DNA from: Microstegium vimineum
Lineage: Eukaryota; Streptophyta; Magnoliopsida; Poales; Poaceae
Length of the DNA: 64,000 bases
Assembly (NCBI GenBank): GCA_022036555.1
Contig: CM039141.1
Location: 2,949,773-3,013,772 of the forward strand
Direction of reading: 5' to 3'
This document shows positions 35,217 through 48,300 of this stretch, one piece after another. Made by a program: the position numbers and the translations under genes. The stretch's first letter is position 1, and each line of letters opens with the position of its first letter. Below the pieces are notes generated by a model, which worked only from the letters and a program-made list of their open reading frames with translations, did no database searches and had not been told where the DNA came from.

Positions 35217-37785
35217 TTTCTTAGCGGTCCCAGATCAGTCGTCACTCGTCAGTACCATCTGTGAAAGCTTGAAAGGTCAGTCAAATATATGGCTCCACGT
35301 TCCTGTCTCCAGTCAAATACATATATGGTAGCACGAAAATGATGGGCTGCACCTGCAGCTGCAGTTCGAGATGCGTTTGCTATCTGCAAGGAAAAATCAT
35401 GCAGGGAATGCGGGTGTCTGCAAGAGCCAGGATCAGAGCCAATGCAGTAGCTGGCAGTCAGCCACGCCTTGCTCGGCAGAGCCGCAGAGGAGGATGAGGA
35501 TGGCGTCAGATTCATGGCAAGGGCACAGCCGGGCAGGGCATGACACAGTACACTGCCGGGTTCATGGACAGAGCTACGGTTCATGGTAACAGCCGTATTT
35601 AAGAGTATGTTTGGATCGAAGGATTTTCAAATGAACTTTAGAGGAATAAGCTTCGAAGAAAAGGAATTACTTTTTACTACTAGTGTTTAGAACAAAGAAA
35701 TGTTGAATTACTTTTTCTTGTAGTGCAAAACTAAGGAAATAAAAGACTCGCTCCAACCAAAGAAAAGAGTCTTTCCTCATTACCCTGTATTTACTCAGTC
35801 CATCTTATTCATGTGTGTTTTTTTTCTTCTTTCGTTTCTCTATTTTGTATTCTTCCAAACAGACCTAAGAACATATTAATCTGCTTCCTCTACACGCAAG
35901 ACAACACATCCGGGTCTAATAATCTACCAATCTCACAGGAAGTCACACAGGTATGTACCAGTAGCAGTAGCAGTAGCAGGGCCTGGGAACCAATAGAATG
36001 ATCCCCGTTGGAGACTTGCCTTGCCTTCTTACGGCTTGTTTGTTTGGCAGGATTATGCACTATTTCAGCAGGATTATTCACTGCTGGCTGATTTCTTGTG
36101 AGAGAAAAACACTGTTCCGGCTGGATTTAAGCCGGTTGAAAAGCCAAACGAACAGGCTGATTTCCATGTTCAGAGTGCTAGTATTATTTATTATTACAAA
36201 AAAAAAGCCCGGTGCAAGCCCAGACCGGGATGCATCTGTGCTCTGTAGCCCATGCATGAGTAGCTGCTAATCCGGGTCCTGTTATGAGCCCATGAGTAGT
36301 CATGGCCGAAGAAAGAAGATTATTTTTAATTGCAGTTCTTCCATTGTGCACAAATTTCTCGAGTAGTTGGACCGGCTAATCTGTCGACGTGGCTACCAGA
36401 CCAGTTTGATCACACTCCCAGCCCGCTTCCCTTGTCTGTTGGTTGCATTGCCCAATTGCCATGGTTTGTATACTTTTGGCCCACATACGGCCCACTACTC
36501 TACAGCACACTTCTTTGTTCTCTAGTTATTATATATATATAAAAACTGCATGCCCGTTAAAAAAGAGTTACGTATAAAACCTCACCACGTGTCCACATCC
36601 AAGACCAACCTTCTTTTGATTTTTTTTTTAAAAAAAGACCAACCTTCTTTTGTAACGGCAACTCATCTGAAAACAAATAGCCTTCCTTTATCTGACGTCG
36701 AATCAGATTAGAACAAAGGTGCTCAATCATTCCAAAGCGCCCAAATAATAATCATAAAAGTTCACTATGCTTTGCGAAAAGTAGTTCCACTGCGAGGAAA
36801 ATTATTCGTCAACTTTAATTTGTGCATGTCCAGTTCAACTCTTTATTTTTTCTCTCCGGATTATTGCAAGACCTCGCGCGCCAGTCGTCACCTACCACGC
36901 ACCTGTGACCTGTCTAAAGATGCTTAGTCATAAAATGGAGCATCTTTTCTCTTTTTCATTGTGGCCGACAAGAAAGATTAACCACCAATAGCAGTAAGAC
37001 TGTAAGAGTATTCGGTAAACAACGCTTGTAACTAAGGACCACAGAACCTACTATACTCCAATATGGAGTATCCAACAGAATGTAGCAGCTGGCATTTGTG
37101 TGACATGCACACAAAAAGCCTAGCTAAATATATTTATTAAAAAGCTAGATTTAAAGATCTTTCTAATTAGTATCATAAATATTAATACTTTTTAATATAT
37201 ATTTAGTTAAAGTTATTTTTTGGGAAACGAAAATAACATGTAGTATTTAGGGACATATATTTGTAACAAAAAGTGCTACTCAAATTATGTAAATGCCACT
37301 AATTTGTGACCGGCAGGAGAGGGCTGGAGAAATTGGGTAGCATAGGTGAATTATTACTCTTCATTCCCGTTCATCTGGCCGGCTGCCGTCACCAGCTGAA
37401 TATGCATTGCCTGCAAGTTAATTTCCCTGTGGATGTTTGCAATCATCAAAACTAGCTAAAATCCAACAAAACCAAATAAAGAAAGGCAGTGACATACAGA
37501 ATCAATTTTAAGAGTACACTGAAGACATACATACGCAGTCTAACTTTGCTTGAATAGAGAATTGCTAGCTAGTGAACAACATTACGGTGCATTACATTTA
37601 TTTATAATCAGTGGCAATAATACGTACTCTTTTGGGGACTCGAGCCTACTACAACGATTGATACAATCAAAACACCAATATGCAGCTACACACAACCAAG
37701 TCCACCAAGTTCAGACAAAACAAGGCACCAAGAGAATAAAAATCAAAGCAGTGACCGTGATGAACAAGCTGCTCCACAAGTTGTG
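35217..37785. other. Spacer and 3' flank of the minus-strand NLR, no supported gene
   Basis: Apart from a small MITE at 36032-36159, I see only AT-rich DNA with short CAG and TA runs. The last 200 bp or so before 37786 are probably the 3' UTR of the NLR. Confidence 0.45.
36032..36159. mobile_element. Small MITE with GGCTTGTTTGTTTGGC ends
   Basis: GGCTTGTTTGTTTGGC on the left pairs with GCCAAACGAACAGGCTG on the right. A related copy lies at 46944-47060. It is non-coding and about 128 bp. Confidence 0.7.
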
Positions 37786-40700
37786 CTATGCTAATGTGTT
37801 GCCAATTGGTTCAGCTGGTTGCCTCTTCACACACGGCCGGTTAGGGTGTCCGTTTGCTACTGTTTCCCACGCTTGTTCCATTGAACTGTGGAGTATCACC
37901 TCACTGAGATTTGCAAGATGTGAGATGCCCTCGATGGTTCCTGATGGCAGCTCAGAATTTGGACAAAGTAGGTAAAGGGATGTTAGGCTTCTCATGGAAC
38001 CTTCTTTGAATTGCATTTTTGGAAGCTTTGGGGCGTCAATGCACAGGCTCTTGAGGCTTTCAAATCCCTTTTTCTCCACAATGAAAACACCGTCGCAAAA
38101 TCTATCAGTATTATGCTCTACCATCTTGAGATATTCCAAGCCACGCAAACATTGCAAGGCCGATAGGTGTCTGATGGCGAGACCAGTTGAGAAGAGCTGC
38201 AGCTTCTTAATTCTACCTAGCCCAGTTAACTTGTTAGAATCAGGCAGACTGTTCAGAATTCCCCGCAGTTTGATAGAACTGATGGTGCACGGACCCTGTA
38301 GTGAACCCAAGAGGTCATTGCAGACTTCACTGGAAATAATGGATACAGACTCTAGAGGGGTGACGCGCATCTTAAGAAGCTTGATAAAATCAGTGCTGTT
38401 GCTTGGACGTTCTTCAGTCTTGTTCGAAGGACAGTCATGATCCTGTGACACTACACCACGTGTTTTGCCAGATCTCAGAGGAGGGTACCAGTTCCTTCTC
38501 CTTGTTGATGGACGATCAGAAGCAGCAACACTACTGCTTGGGACAAGTTCAGGATCAGGAAATACATCAGCAGGAGTAGTATCGTTGCACCATACTTTAA
38601 CCTTCTTCAGGTTTCTTGCGACAAGTATAACATGTTCGGGGCTTCGTCTCTTATTGGTAACAAATCCAGCAAGTGTGTGCAGTACACTTTTCTTTTTCAG
38701 GAACTCATAAAGCTTGTCGGCTTCTTTTCCTTTGGGAACCTCAGGTAGCTGAAACTTGCCAAAGAGATAAGCTAACTTGGGCAACATGATGACCTGCAGG
38801 GGCAATCTTTCCACCTTTGTCTCTCGGATATCCAGTGTCTCCAAACGTTGAAGTTTCTCTATTTTTTGGGGAAGCCTGTCGATGCGAGTTTTCCTGAGGT
38901 TGAGATACTTGAGAAGCAGCAACTCACATAGGCCTTCAAGAAATTCCTGGCCAAGCCCATTGCAACCTTCAAGATCAAGGATCCGCAGCATCTTGCACCT
39001 CTGTAAATCAGAAGGCTCAGTGTTGAACATTGTTAACGACCTTAAAGCAGACCTGTCATCATCAAGTTCATCAAATCTTTCTTTGGTGCTGGACTGAATA
39101 GAGAGTCGGCGGACACAGGCTTCAGTGCTTCCTTTGAGTACTGGCTCATGGCCTTGAATAAGAGTGACCACATTTTTAGCTACTGACTTCTGAATGATGT
39201 ACTCTAGCACCACACTGTGAACTTGGCACCTTTTGGCAGCTACCGAATTGTTGCAGATCTGCACTGGCTCAACAATACACCGGTCAATCAACTCATCAAA
39301 ACATTTACAACCTTCATTGACAACTAATCCTTCAGCCTTTAATCTTCTCACTAGGCTCTTGCTTTTAATCTGATGGCCCTTGGGGAAAATGCCTAGGTAA
39401 AGCATGCAGGACCTGTGGTCATAGTCAGGCAAGCTGTCGTAGCAATGCCTAAGTGCTCTTCTCATTTCCTTAAAGACACTCACTACTGCATTATTGTTAC
39501 CTGACAGGTAGTCTTTGCCAAGGTTTTGTCCCACCTCTCTACAGTGAGTACTTTCCAGCTTTTCCCCTATTATATTTAAATGTTTGGCTACACTAGTTAG
39601 TGCCAGTGGTAAACCACCACATTTGCTGAAGATGCTTTCTGAATCCGTTACCAGTGAATATGGAGGTTCCTTCTCACATCCATAAACCTTTCTCCAGAAT
39701 AAACCTTTTGATTCATCATCACTAAGATATCGCATTCTGTACACATAGCTTCCAGAGCTGCAGGCTGTGGCGACAGAGAGAACACTCGTGGTCACAACTA
39801 TTCTGCTTTTGCTGCCAAGTTTTGGGCAGGCATCTACTGTATCTTTCCACACTTTTACTTGCTGCACATCGTCAATAAAGACCAAGCACCTAGCAAAGCA
39901 AGTTGAATAACATGATTTCAATTGAGTACTAATATATATGAAATAAATTTATGGTGTCTGGTCACAGAAAAATTGACGATTCCAGACATCACATAAAAAA
40001 AGAACTATTGTTTAAACAATGTAATGGCTTAGGGGATTATATATGTTAATATGTTATACAGTTTTACCTTTCTAATTTGTTGAAGACTTTACTTTTTTAG
40101 AAAAAATATTGTAGACTAGGATTAGACAGGATATGGAAAACAATTGCCCGTGTGCTGATACATACTGTACTAACGAATTTTAAAATCGCAAGACCAATTA
40201 TTTACCACGAGGTTTCAGTGATTAGATAGCAATAAGAGTTGGTAACTTGCCACCTCCTCAAGTATATATCAGACTCGCCTGATAGTTTTAGGAGCCCTTA
40301 CTTATTTTTCAATTTGTTAGACATGCATGCTTCAAAATAAAAATACGAAAAATTCAGATAATTTTTGCTAGCTGTATAAGAAATGATTCTAATTAATTAA
40401 ACGGCAGACTAATAATTCTACCCGTTGAATACTTGGAACATACTTCCTCTATTCCATATTATAAGTCATCTTGACATTTTCTAGATATATGAATTTTACT
40501 TCTGTCTAAATATATAGTAAAATCAATGAATCCAGAAAAGCCAACATGTCTTATAATTTGGAAACAAAATAGTTGAAAAAGGAAACCTCGCCAAATTAAT
40601 TAAAGGACTCGGATACGGACCTCTTATCGGACAAAATGCCCTGGAGACTGGCGCCTTGAGCTTCCGTCGACGGAGCATGAGGAGCCCTGCTTGCAAGATC

Positions 40701-41420
40701 CGCCCGAACACTCTGGAGAATCTTGTCTAGAAGAGCCTTCTTCTTGTTGCATCCAGAAGCTATGACCCAAGCAACGCAGTCGAATTCATCGGAGGAGGAA
40801 ATAGAATACTTGTGGTATACTGCTCTTGCTAGGGCAGTCTTTCCCACGCCGCGGCATCCCACGATGGAGATCACTCGCAGCTGCTGCTGCTCCTCCCCTG
40901 GTGAGGGCTTGAGCAGCTCAACGATTCTACTCTTGGGCTCGTCCATAGCCTCAAGCTGCTCCTCTGCATCTTCTTCTTCATCCGGGTCGTCCGACATAGC
41001 AGCACCCTGATGATGATGACGATGATCTGTATCTTCTGCTTCGCCCTGATGATGCTTCAAATCATTTGCTAGAGACGAAATCGTCTCCTTGAACTGCTCA
41101 ATGCTTCTAAGCTGTTCGGTCCGGGGATCCATCCTTACGGCGACGAGGAGTTTGCCATAGGCTGCTGCTGCTGGATCCCAGAGACCTTCCACGAAATCTT
41201 CGACATCGTAGGCGAACTCCTGCAGCTGCTGAAACCTGATGGCCTGCACAGCTCCTCGACACTCCTTGTCCTTGTCCTTCATCAAGGCAATCACCATCTC
41301 CATCTCCCGCTTGATGCATCGGAGGCCACCGTAGAGTTTGGCATGCCGCTCCTTGTCTTTCTCCATGACACTGCACACCTCGCCTACCAAAGAGAAAACG
41401 AGGCGCACAATGGAACTCAT
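37786..41420 (-). CDS. CC-NB-LRR immune receptor (NLR), left member of a head-to-head pair
   Basis: This is a predicted intracellular immune receptor of 967 residues. Exons are 40621-41420 and 37786-39889; the intron splits an AG|G Arg codon right before kinase 2. The N-terminus is a coiled coil with an EDVID-type motif (FAYDVEDFVE), followed by an acidic linker. The NB-ARC shows the P-loop GCRGVGKTALARAV, kinase 2 LVFIDDV, RNBS-B SRIVVTTSV, GLPL CGGLPLAL and RNBS-D CMLYLGIFPKG. The MHD position reads VHS, so the Asp is replaced. LRRs follow, such as LRILDLEGC and LETLDIRETKVERLP, with a Lys/Arg/Ser-rich insertion at about residues 720-800. No integrated domain is visible. A TATATA tract at about 41529-41546 lies upstream of the ATG. 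A non-canonical MHD is common in one partner of NLR pairs. Confidence 0.92.
40441..40575. mobile_element. Degenerate Stowaway-like MITE in the NLR intron
   Basis: TTCCATATTATAAGTCATC at the left and GTCTTATAATTTGGAAAC at the right form an imperfect inverted pair of the Stowaway type within the 731-bp intron (39890-40620). Confidence 0.5.
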
Positions 41421-43235
41421 TGCCTGCTGCTGCTGCTCGTGAAATGTTGGCGGCAGTCACGCTAGCTGATCGATGAGTAACTAGTAGCTAGCTACGCCAA
41501 GTCTCCAAGTGCTTTCTTTTCTTATCTTATATATATATATATAATCCGACGGGGCGGAATACGCCCATTTGTGAGGTGTCAGGCATATATATGGGCCTGT
41601 TTTCTTGGGACGTGGCAGAGCTGCCCGGTCCAGGCAGAAAGGTTTATTTATTCTTTCTTCAGAACAAATACTCATTCTGGATAGTACTAATATTTGAAGT
41701 AAATATATAGGACCCACCCATGATACCCTTAGAGAAACAGACTAAATGCTGAGGTAGAGGAGAGAAGAAAGAAAAACGATAGGAGAAGTGTGTTGTAATC
41801 TTACAGCCAGCTTGACACACAAACAAACAAAAAATCTATGAGATAGATAAGTGAGATATATATTATATATTGATTATGAAGATGCAACTATCTTACTATT
41901 ACTAATTGGAGGCTCCAATAAAAGCTCCACGTTAATTCTTATCGGACGCGCTAAGAAAAAAGATAAATGTTATAAATTCTTAAATTAATCAGAAACATCT
42001 AGGCATCAATCCACTAGACTCGACAACGATAGCCATTAGATCTATTTTTCTTTTTTCTAAAAAATTACCCACAACTGCCATTATAAAATAACATACATTA
42101 AATAATAACCCCTTTCTAAAATAGAACATCTAATAATAAATAAAAACGATCTGATTATATATTATTATATTATGCTATCAGCATACTAATACTCGGCCTT
42201 CAAAACGCGGCCGCATCGGCGTGCACCTCCCTGGCCATCCTCGTGGGTGTCCTGCACCCAAGGAGATTCTTCAACCAACAGGCGCAGAAGCAAAGACCAG
42301 CCGGCCACTGGCGGCGCCCTAGCGACGGCGGCGCGGCGTCCTTTTAAACCATGCGAAGTTGCAGTCCATCTAGCGCGATCTGTTAGTTGTCCGATCTCCT
42401 ATTTAATTTGCAATCTGTTTATTGTTCGATACTATTCTATATTCTGCAGTTCGAGACCATCGCACGAGCTGACAAAGAAACTACTAAACACATTCCAAGC
42501 TCATCAATCCAGTGGCCTCGGTCATCAACAAATTAATTAATTAACCACGCGTACTGTAGGTCGACATGCATGGGCATGGATATATGATGATGAGGATAAC
42601 TACAAAGCTGCATGCATGTACTATCTGGGTCGCCCTGTCCTATACCCCTGGGCCACCTAACGACGACAAGAGGTGTTTCGGTGTGCTCAAGGCTCAAGGC
42701 GTGCACTGTTGTTGGGTGATGGCGCGGCATGAATACGGAGTACATGCATACTACAGGCTAAAGCTCAACTTTAAATGCAAATGTCCTTCCATTATCTACT
42801 ATATGTACTTTATTACTTTATACTTAAATTGTCCAGTTTACCGGCGCCCTATATGAGAACTAAAGCCAAATTTGTCATAACATCCATGACATGTGCTACC
42901 CGGCTAATAATCACCTACTCCTTCCATTCTAAATTATAAAAAAGTTTTGATTTTTTTATACATATCTATTTTACTATACATCTAGATATAATAATATGTC
43001 TAGATAAAACTTGGAATTGAGAGAGTACAAACATAAAAAATGGACTCATGTACTATTTGTATCTATATTGAGGAAAAAGCACGGTTTACATCATCATTGC
43101 TAATTGGCATTCCATTCCCTTATAATTAATTAATTAAAAGCTGGTATTTTTAAAGAAATCTAAAACCTTAGCCAACTACTGCAGTAGATTACTTAATTTT
43201 GTCAAACAAAACAATGAACAAGTGGAGTGTTTTGT
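41421..43235. other. Left part of the NLR-NLR intergenic region
   Basis: It holds the upstream region of the left NLR, AT-rich DNA, and a Stowaway-like fragment at about 42920-43030 (CTCCTTCCATTCTAAATTAT at its left end). Short open frames at 42247-42856 have no recognisable domain. No gene is supported. Confidence 0.45.
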
Positions 43236-43401
43236 CTGAGGTTTATCTTTTATGGAAGAAAAATGTATATATGGAATGACTATCATTGTCATATAATTCC
43301 ATATATATATACATATGTCATATGACAATGATATATGGAATTATATGACAATGATAGTCATTCCATATATACATTTTTCTTCCATAAAAGATAAACCTCA
43401 G
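43236..43401. mobile_element. Perfect 71-bp-arm hairpin (MITE-like inverted repeat)
   Basis: The left arm from 43236 (CTGAGGTTTATCTTTTATGG onwards) and the right arm ending at 43401 are exact inverted complements for 71 bp, with a short ATATACATATG-containing loop of about 24 bp. RNA from either strand would fold into a long perfect duplex. It is non-coding and most likely a young MITE. Confidence 0.85.
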
Positions 43402-44099
43402 CAATTACAAAAGTAGTCTAAACTAACTACTAAATCTTGATCCAAATTATCACCACTACCATTATGAAAAAGTAGCTCCCCTAATATTCATCTAACTTTT
43501 TGGTATCATAAATATTAGTATTTTCCATGTATATGTATTTGGTCAAAAGTTGAGATTCATTGACTCATAGAAATATGAGATGGAGACTTATTTTGGGATG
43601 CAGGAGTATGTTATTAAGAAAAAAAAATAATATAAAGTAACACCTAAATTTCTATTTATAGATTACCCACCAATATTGTATTATTTAACATAGGTCATGT
43701 AAAGTAATCCCTAAATCTAAACTATCTACATCTGTCATACTATATTTTTTTTTCCAAAAATACTATTACCATTCTGAATTATTCATTTATGTTATAGTTA
43801 ACATAGAAAAACTAGCGCATGCATGGCATTTGTCCCTATACATATATACCTATGTACATGAAGTGATGGGTACACTAATTTTCAATCCAAATACATAATC
43901 GAGGTTTCATCTAAACAAATGTCGAGCACATATGAACGTACGGTGCAAATGTGAAAAATATGAGTCGGTTTGCAAATTCATATGGAGTAATCTGTAACAA
44001 AAGTATGTTACTAGCAAATCCAATAAGAAAATATTTATACGAGTATCCAGTTAGCATATGAACACATGAAAGAGATCAACTAAACACATTGTCCCTATA

Positions 44100-44290
44100 G
44101 CCTGTTTGGTTCCACCCACTAAAGTTTAGTGGCTCCTAAAGTTTAGTAATCTTTATTTGGTTCCACCTACTAAAGTAGTTGTCCCATGTGCCCCTTCGTG
44201 ATTAAGTAACTAAATTTTATTGGCCCCTAAACTTTAGTCAGGGTGTTTTGCATTCTAGGGATTAAAAGTGGGCCCTAACCAAACAGGGCC
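44100..44290. mobile_element. MITE with GCCTGTTTGGTT ends
   Basis: GCCTGTTTGGTTCC at the left and AACCAAACAGGGCC at the right are inverted repeats. The interior is rich in CTAAAGTTTAG motifs, with three to four copies in both orientations. No target duplication is clear. Confidence 0.7.
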
Positions 44291-44983
44291 TACTTGGAGG
44301 TATAGAGTTATTATGCAACATTAATAGGGATACAAAAGTGCATAAGGTAATTGTATTAAAGGCTACGACAACAAGATAATAAAGAAAAATAAAACATCAA
44401 GTTTTCTATTAAAATATTCAAAAGCTAAACATATATGATATCTATGGAGATATGATGCAAAGTCGGCAACCATTTGTTGGGCCTGAAAAGTATTTACATC
44501 AGTTATTAAATAAAGTTTATCATAATTGGATATATATTATTAATATATGAGTATTGTGTTAAAATATGGAACCTAAGTTTTTTTTTAAAAAAAATCAAAT
44601 GTTTTCAAGCTATTAGACCGTGCGGTAGCACGAGTTAATGGACTAGTTATATAAATGAGTTGAAAGATAGGCTATAAGGTTCATACAACTAACATTCGGT
44701 TGTATTATTGTTCTTAGTTACGGCTTTTATAGTTCTGATGTGTCATGTTCTACTGTTTGCGATTAGATGAGAATGCATCCTTACTATAACAACCTCCAAA
44801 CAATCATATTTTCAAACCAATTTACAGCACTTCAATTTTTATACCAATTTACATCACCTGATGGCCGACGACTTGACTCTGGCCAAGCGGGTGTTTGTCA
44901 AGGTCTACAGTACACTGCAGCAATAGTCGAGGCATCATTGTTGGCTCCATTAATATCACTCGTACGGGGAGGTGAGGGGCTAA

Positions 44984-45328
44984 GGGGGTGTTTGGTTACT
45001 GCGCGCTAAAGTTTAGATCCGTCACATCGAATATTTAGACACATGTATGAAATATTAAATATAGACTATTTACGAAACTAATTTGTCAGCCGGAGACTAT
45101 TTTGTAAGACAAATCTATTAAACCTATTTAGTCTATGATTTGACAATGTAGTGCTACAGTAAACATGTGCTAATGATGAATTAATTAGGTTTAATAGTTT
45201 CGTCTCGCTAATTAGTTTACTCTCATGTAATTAGTTTTTTAATTTATTCATGTTTAGTCCTTCTAGTTATCATCTAAATATTCGATGTGATAAGGTCTAA
45301 ACTTTAGACCCTCGATCCAAACAACCCC
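44984..45328. mobile_element. Tourist (PIF/Harbinger) MITE
   Basis: The left end GGGGGTGTTTGG and right end CCAAACAACCCC are inverted repeats flanked on both sides by TAA (44981-44983 and 45329-45331), the Tourist target duplication. The 345-bp interior is non-coding. Confidence 0.85.
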
Positions 45329-45432
45329 TAAGGGCTGTGTCAAAGGTTGAACAGACGACTGTACATGTACTGTATCTGCTACCATCGTCTGCTCTGCTAA
45401 CGGTAATAAGTGGGGACCGACGACTTGACGAA

Positions 45433-45651
45433 GGTCTTACTTAGATAAAAAAGAATTGGAAAAACGATAATGTACTATTCTTTTATTTGATAATTATTAT
45501 CTAACTAAAGATTTGTCTCACAAATTATAGATAAACTATACAATTAGTTATTTTGTACCTATATTTAATATTCTATGTATGGGTCTAAAGATTTAATATA
45601 ACAAAAAATCTTGTAAAATTTTAAAATTTTAAAGAAAACTAAACAAGACTT
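45433..45651. mobile_element. Degenerate copy of the GTTTAGTTCC MITE family
   Basis: AGGTCTTACTTAGAT on the left and AACTAAACAAGACTT on the right are imperfect inverted repeats. The interior carries the CTAACTAAAGATTTGTCTC and TTTAATATTCTATGTATG blocks typical of the family. Confidence 0.6.
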
Positions 45652-46091
45652 AAGTTTTTTTAAAAAAATTATACATTATAACGACAGCGTCAAAACATGC
45701 ATTAACTCAGCTGCTACGAGCGTCAAGATTTGACGTAGGCGCTACCAACTATGACGGAACTTTGAACGTGGAAAGATGAAAAAAATGGTACTTCCCCCTC
45801 GCAAAATTTGGTTTTAGTCTCACCCGTATTAAAACAAGGTTCTGTCAAGAGGAGGTTGGCTATATATTAAAGCCCCATTCTGGAGAACAAATTGGTATTT
45901 AATTTAATATAGTTAAACATCGTCCGCTATTTGAAGCATTAATTGGAACATTGTGGCTAGTGGGACCAACGACTTGACTCAGCTACAGCAAGCGTCAAGC
46001 TCTACTCGGAGCACAGCGCTCGCCGTACTCGGACTACAGGGAAGATGGGGGCACCATGGTTCGGCTGGTGGGGATTGGTCATAGATAACGA

Positions 46092-46312
46092 GGCACGTTT
46101 AGATTCCACCCAAAAACTAAAAAATTTCAAGATTCCCCGTCACATCGAATCTTGCGGTACATGCATGGAGTACTAAACGTAGACGGAAAAAAAACTAATT
46201 ACACAGTTGATCGAGAAATTGCTAGATGAAACTTTTGAACCTAATTAGTCCATAATTGGACGAAAGTGTTACAGTAGCCAAAAGCCAAAAATTTTTGGAA
46301 CTAAACACGCCC
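46092..46312. mobile_element. Copy of the GTTTAGTTCC MITE family
   Basis: GGCACGTTTAGATTCC and GGAACTAAACACGCC are the inverted ends. The interior has CCGTCACATCGAATCTTG, CATGCATGGAGTACTAAA and CTAATTACACAGTTG blocks, in the opposite orientation to the copies at 4686 and 8896. Confidence 0.8.
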
Positions 46313-46943
46313 TGACTACAAGTAATTAAATTCACGGCGGGACTTTGGACGTGGCAAGAAGGGGAAAAATACTACTTCCCACCTTAAATTTGGTTTCTAG
46401 TCTCATCCGGATAAAAGAAAAAGAGAGAGATGGTTGCGTTAATATGAGGTTGAGTATTAAGTATGCTTATTATGTGAGTTTCATGAGTCGTATCCATGCC
46501 AGTGGAGTTTCATCGGCACAAAACTGGTTCCTTCTCTCTCACAGTAAATATAAACTAGGATCCATGGTACCCAGATTTTTTATAGTTATGATGTGTCATG
46601 TTCTTAAGGTTTGCAATTAGAAGATAATGCATCCTTACTAACAACCTCCAAACAATCATGGACTTTGTTCGCTTGAACTACTTTTAACTTGATTTAGATT
46701 ATTCTCTCTCACGCAACACTATTCAATCAGTCAAGATCAACCGGCTTTTATATCGACAGAGCTCATCACTTCAAAATATGAGCTCTGTAGGTACAACAAT
46801 GGATCAAAGCATTAATGTGCTCCACACCAACACAGCGAGAGACATCTTGCAGACACATTTACACCATAGTTAGTCTCCAAACCTAACCAAAATCAATCAT
46901 CTTCTGGCAACCACTCATTGCAAACTCGATACACAAGAATATA

Positions 46944-47060
46944 CGTCCTGTTCGCTTGGCTTATCATCCACCGAAACAATGTTTTTGTCTCACAGAAAAA
47001 CAGCCAAAACAGCATCAGCCACGACTTATCAGCCAAAAAAAAGCCAAGCGAACAGGCCGA
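46944..47060. mobile_element. Small MITE with GTCCTGTTCGCTTGGC ends
   Basis: CGTCCTGTTCGCTTGGC pairs with GCCAAGCGAACAGGCCG. ATA or ATAC occurs at both flanks. It is related to the copy at 36032-36159. A further partial copy may start near 46667 (TTTGTTCGCTTGAAC). Confidence 0.72.
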
Positions 47061-47062
47061 TA

Positions 47063-47296
47063 CTTCTTCTGTCCCTTATTAACTGTCGTTTTAGGTTTCC
47101 ATGTCACATCTTTGACTTATACGTGCAATATTTATTATTTAATACGTGCAATATTTATTATTTATGTCTCCAAATAAATTTATTAAAAAATTAGATCAAA
47201 AGATCTATCTATTAATATTGTATCATTAATATTAATAATTTTTTATATAAAATTAATTAAAGTTAAGAAAAACAAGATATCTAGAGACGGAGTGAG
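47063..47296. mobile_element. Stowaway-like MITE upstream of the right NLR
   Basis: CTTCTTCTGTCCCTTATT at the left and AGAGACGGAGTGAG at the right are degenerate Stowaway ends, flanked by TA on both sides. It ends about 260 bp before the first ATG of the right NLR. Confidence 0.65.
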
Positions 47297-48300
47297 TATA
47301 TCAATCTTGTGTTCGCAGTACAACTGGTACATAGCTTAGTCATGGAGGCATGAGTGTTGGCATACATTAGAGTTGCTTAAGGCCAAAGCATGTTTAGGAT
47401 ACACTAGAGTTGCTTAAGGGTTAAGTCCGAATTTGTGCGTCTCCCCTATATATCGTCGAACTGTCAAAGTGCCGAACTCATATAGATGTAGTCGCCCGTA
47501 CCATTTCTAATTGTGCAGACTCATCCTTCGTTGTTGTTTCAGTCGGAGAGGTCATGCAGGGTCCGCCTATGGCTATGGTGTGCTACTCGATGGGGGTAAT
47601 CAACTCCCTTGTCGAAAAGATCACCCCACTAACGGAGAACCATCCCATGACCGAGCACTTGCTGCTAGATCTTCAGAGCCTTAGAGATGAGCTCATGAAC
47701 AAATTTGCCGGAGGACGGGCCACGGGTGAGCAAGTCAAGGTGTGGATGAAGCAGGTCCGGAGATGGTCTACGACATAGAAGACTGGATTGATCTGAAGCA
47801 GGATTTCAGCGAATCGGACATGAAGCAAATTGAGGAATTCAAGGGCGAGATCCAGGAAGCTCGAAGCCGCTGCGAAAGGTACGAGCTTCTGAAGCAAGCC
47901 CCTACTTCTTCTGACGCAGAACTTGTTTATGCTGGGCCTAGAGAAGTGCCCGCCGGCCGTAGATTGTTCTGGGAGGAGAAGCCTGTCCTCTTTGGAATGA
48001 ATCATTCAAAACCAGAGATTCTAAATCATCTGGAGAGCGAGCAGAAGGAGCTGAAGGTGCTTTCCATACTCGGAAGGGGAGGCCATGGCAAGACTGTTCT
48101 TGCTAAGGAGATATATGGAGACATATACACTAAAGGGCAGTTCGAGTGCAAAGCTTTTGTTTCTGTCAGCCGGAACTCATCGACGAGGACCACACTAATC
48201 GAAATACTCCGCCAAGTGAAGTCGGAGGTGGATGCTTGGCAATTCTGGAGCTACAACGACGAACAAATCAATGAAATCATCACTAAACTTTGGGAATTCT

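Noticed and set aside
42247..42856. Two short open frames near the NLR pair
   Set aside because: No domain, no splice support, and their composition matches the surrounding spacer.
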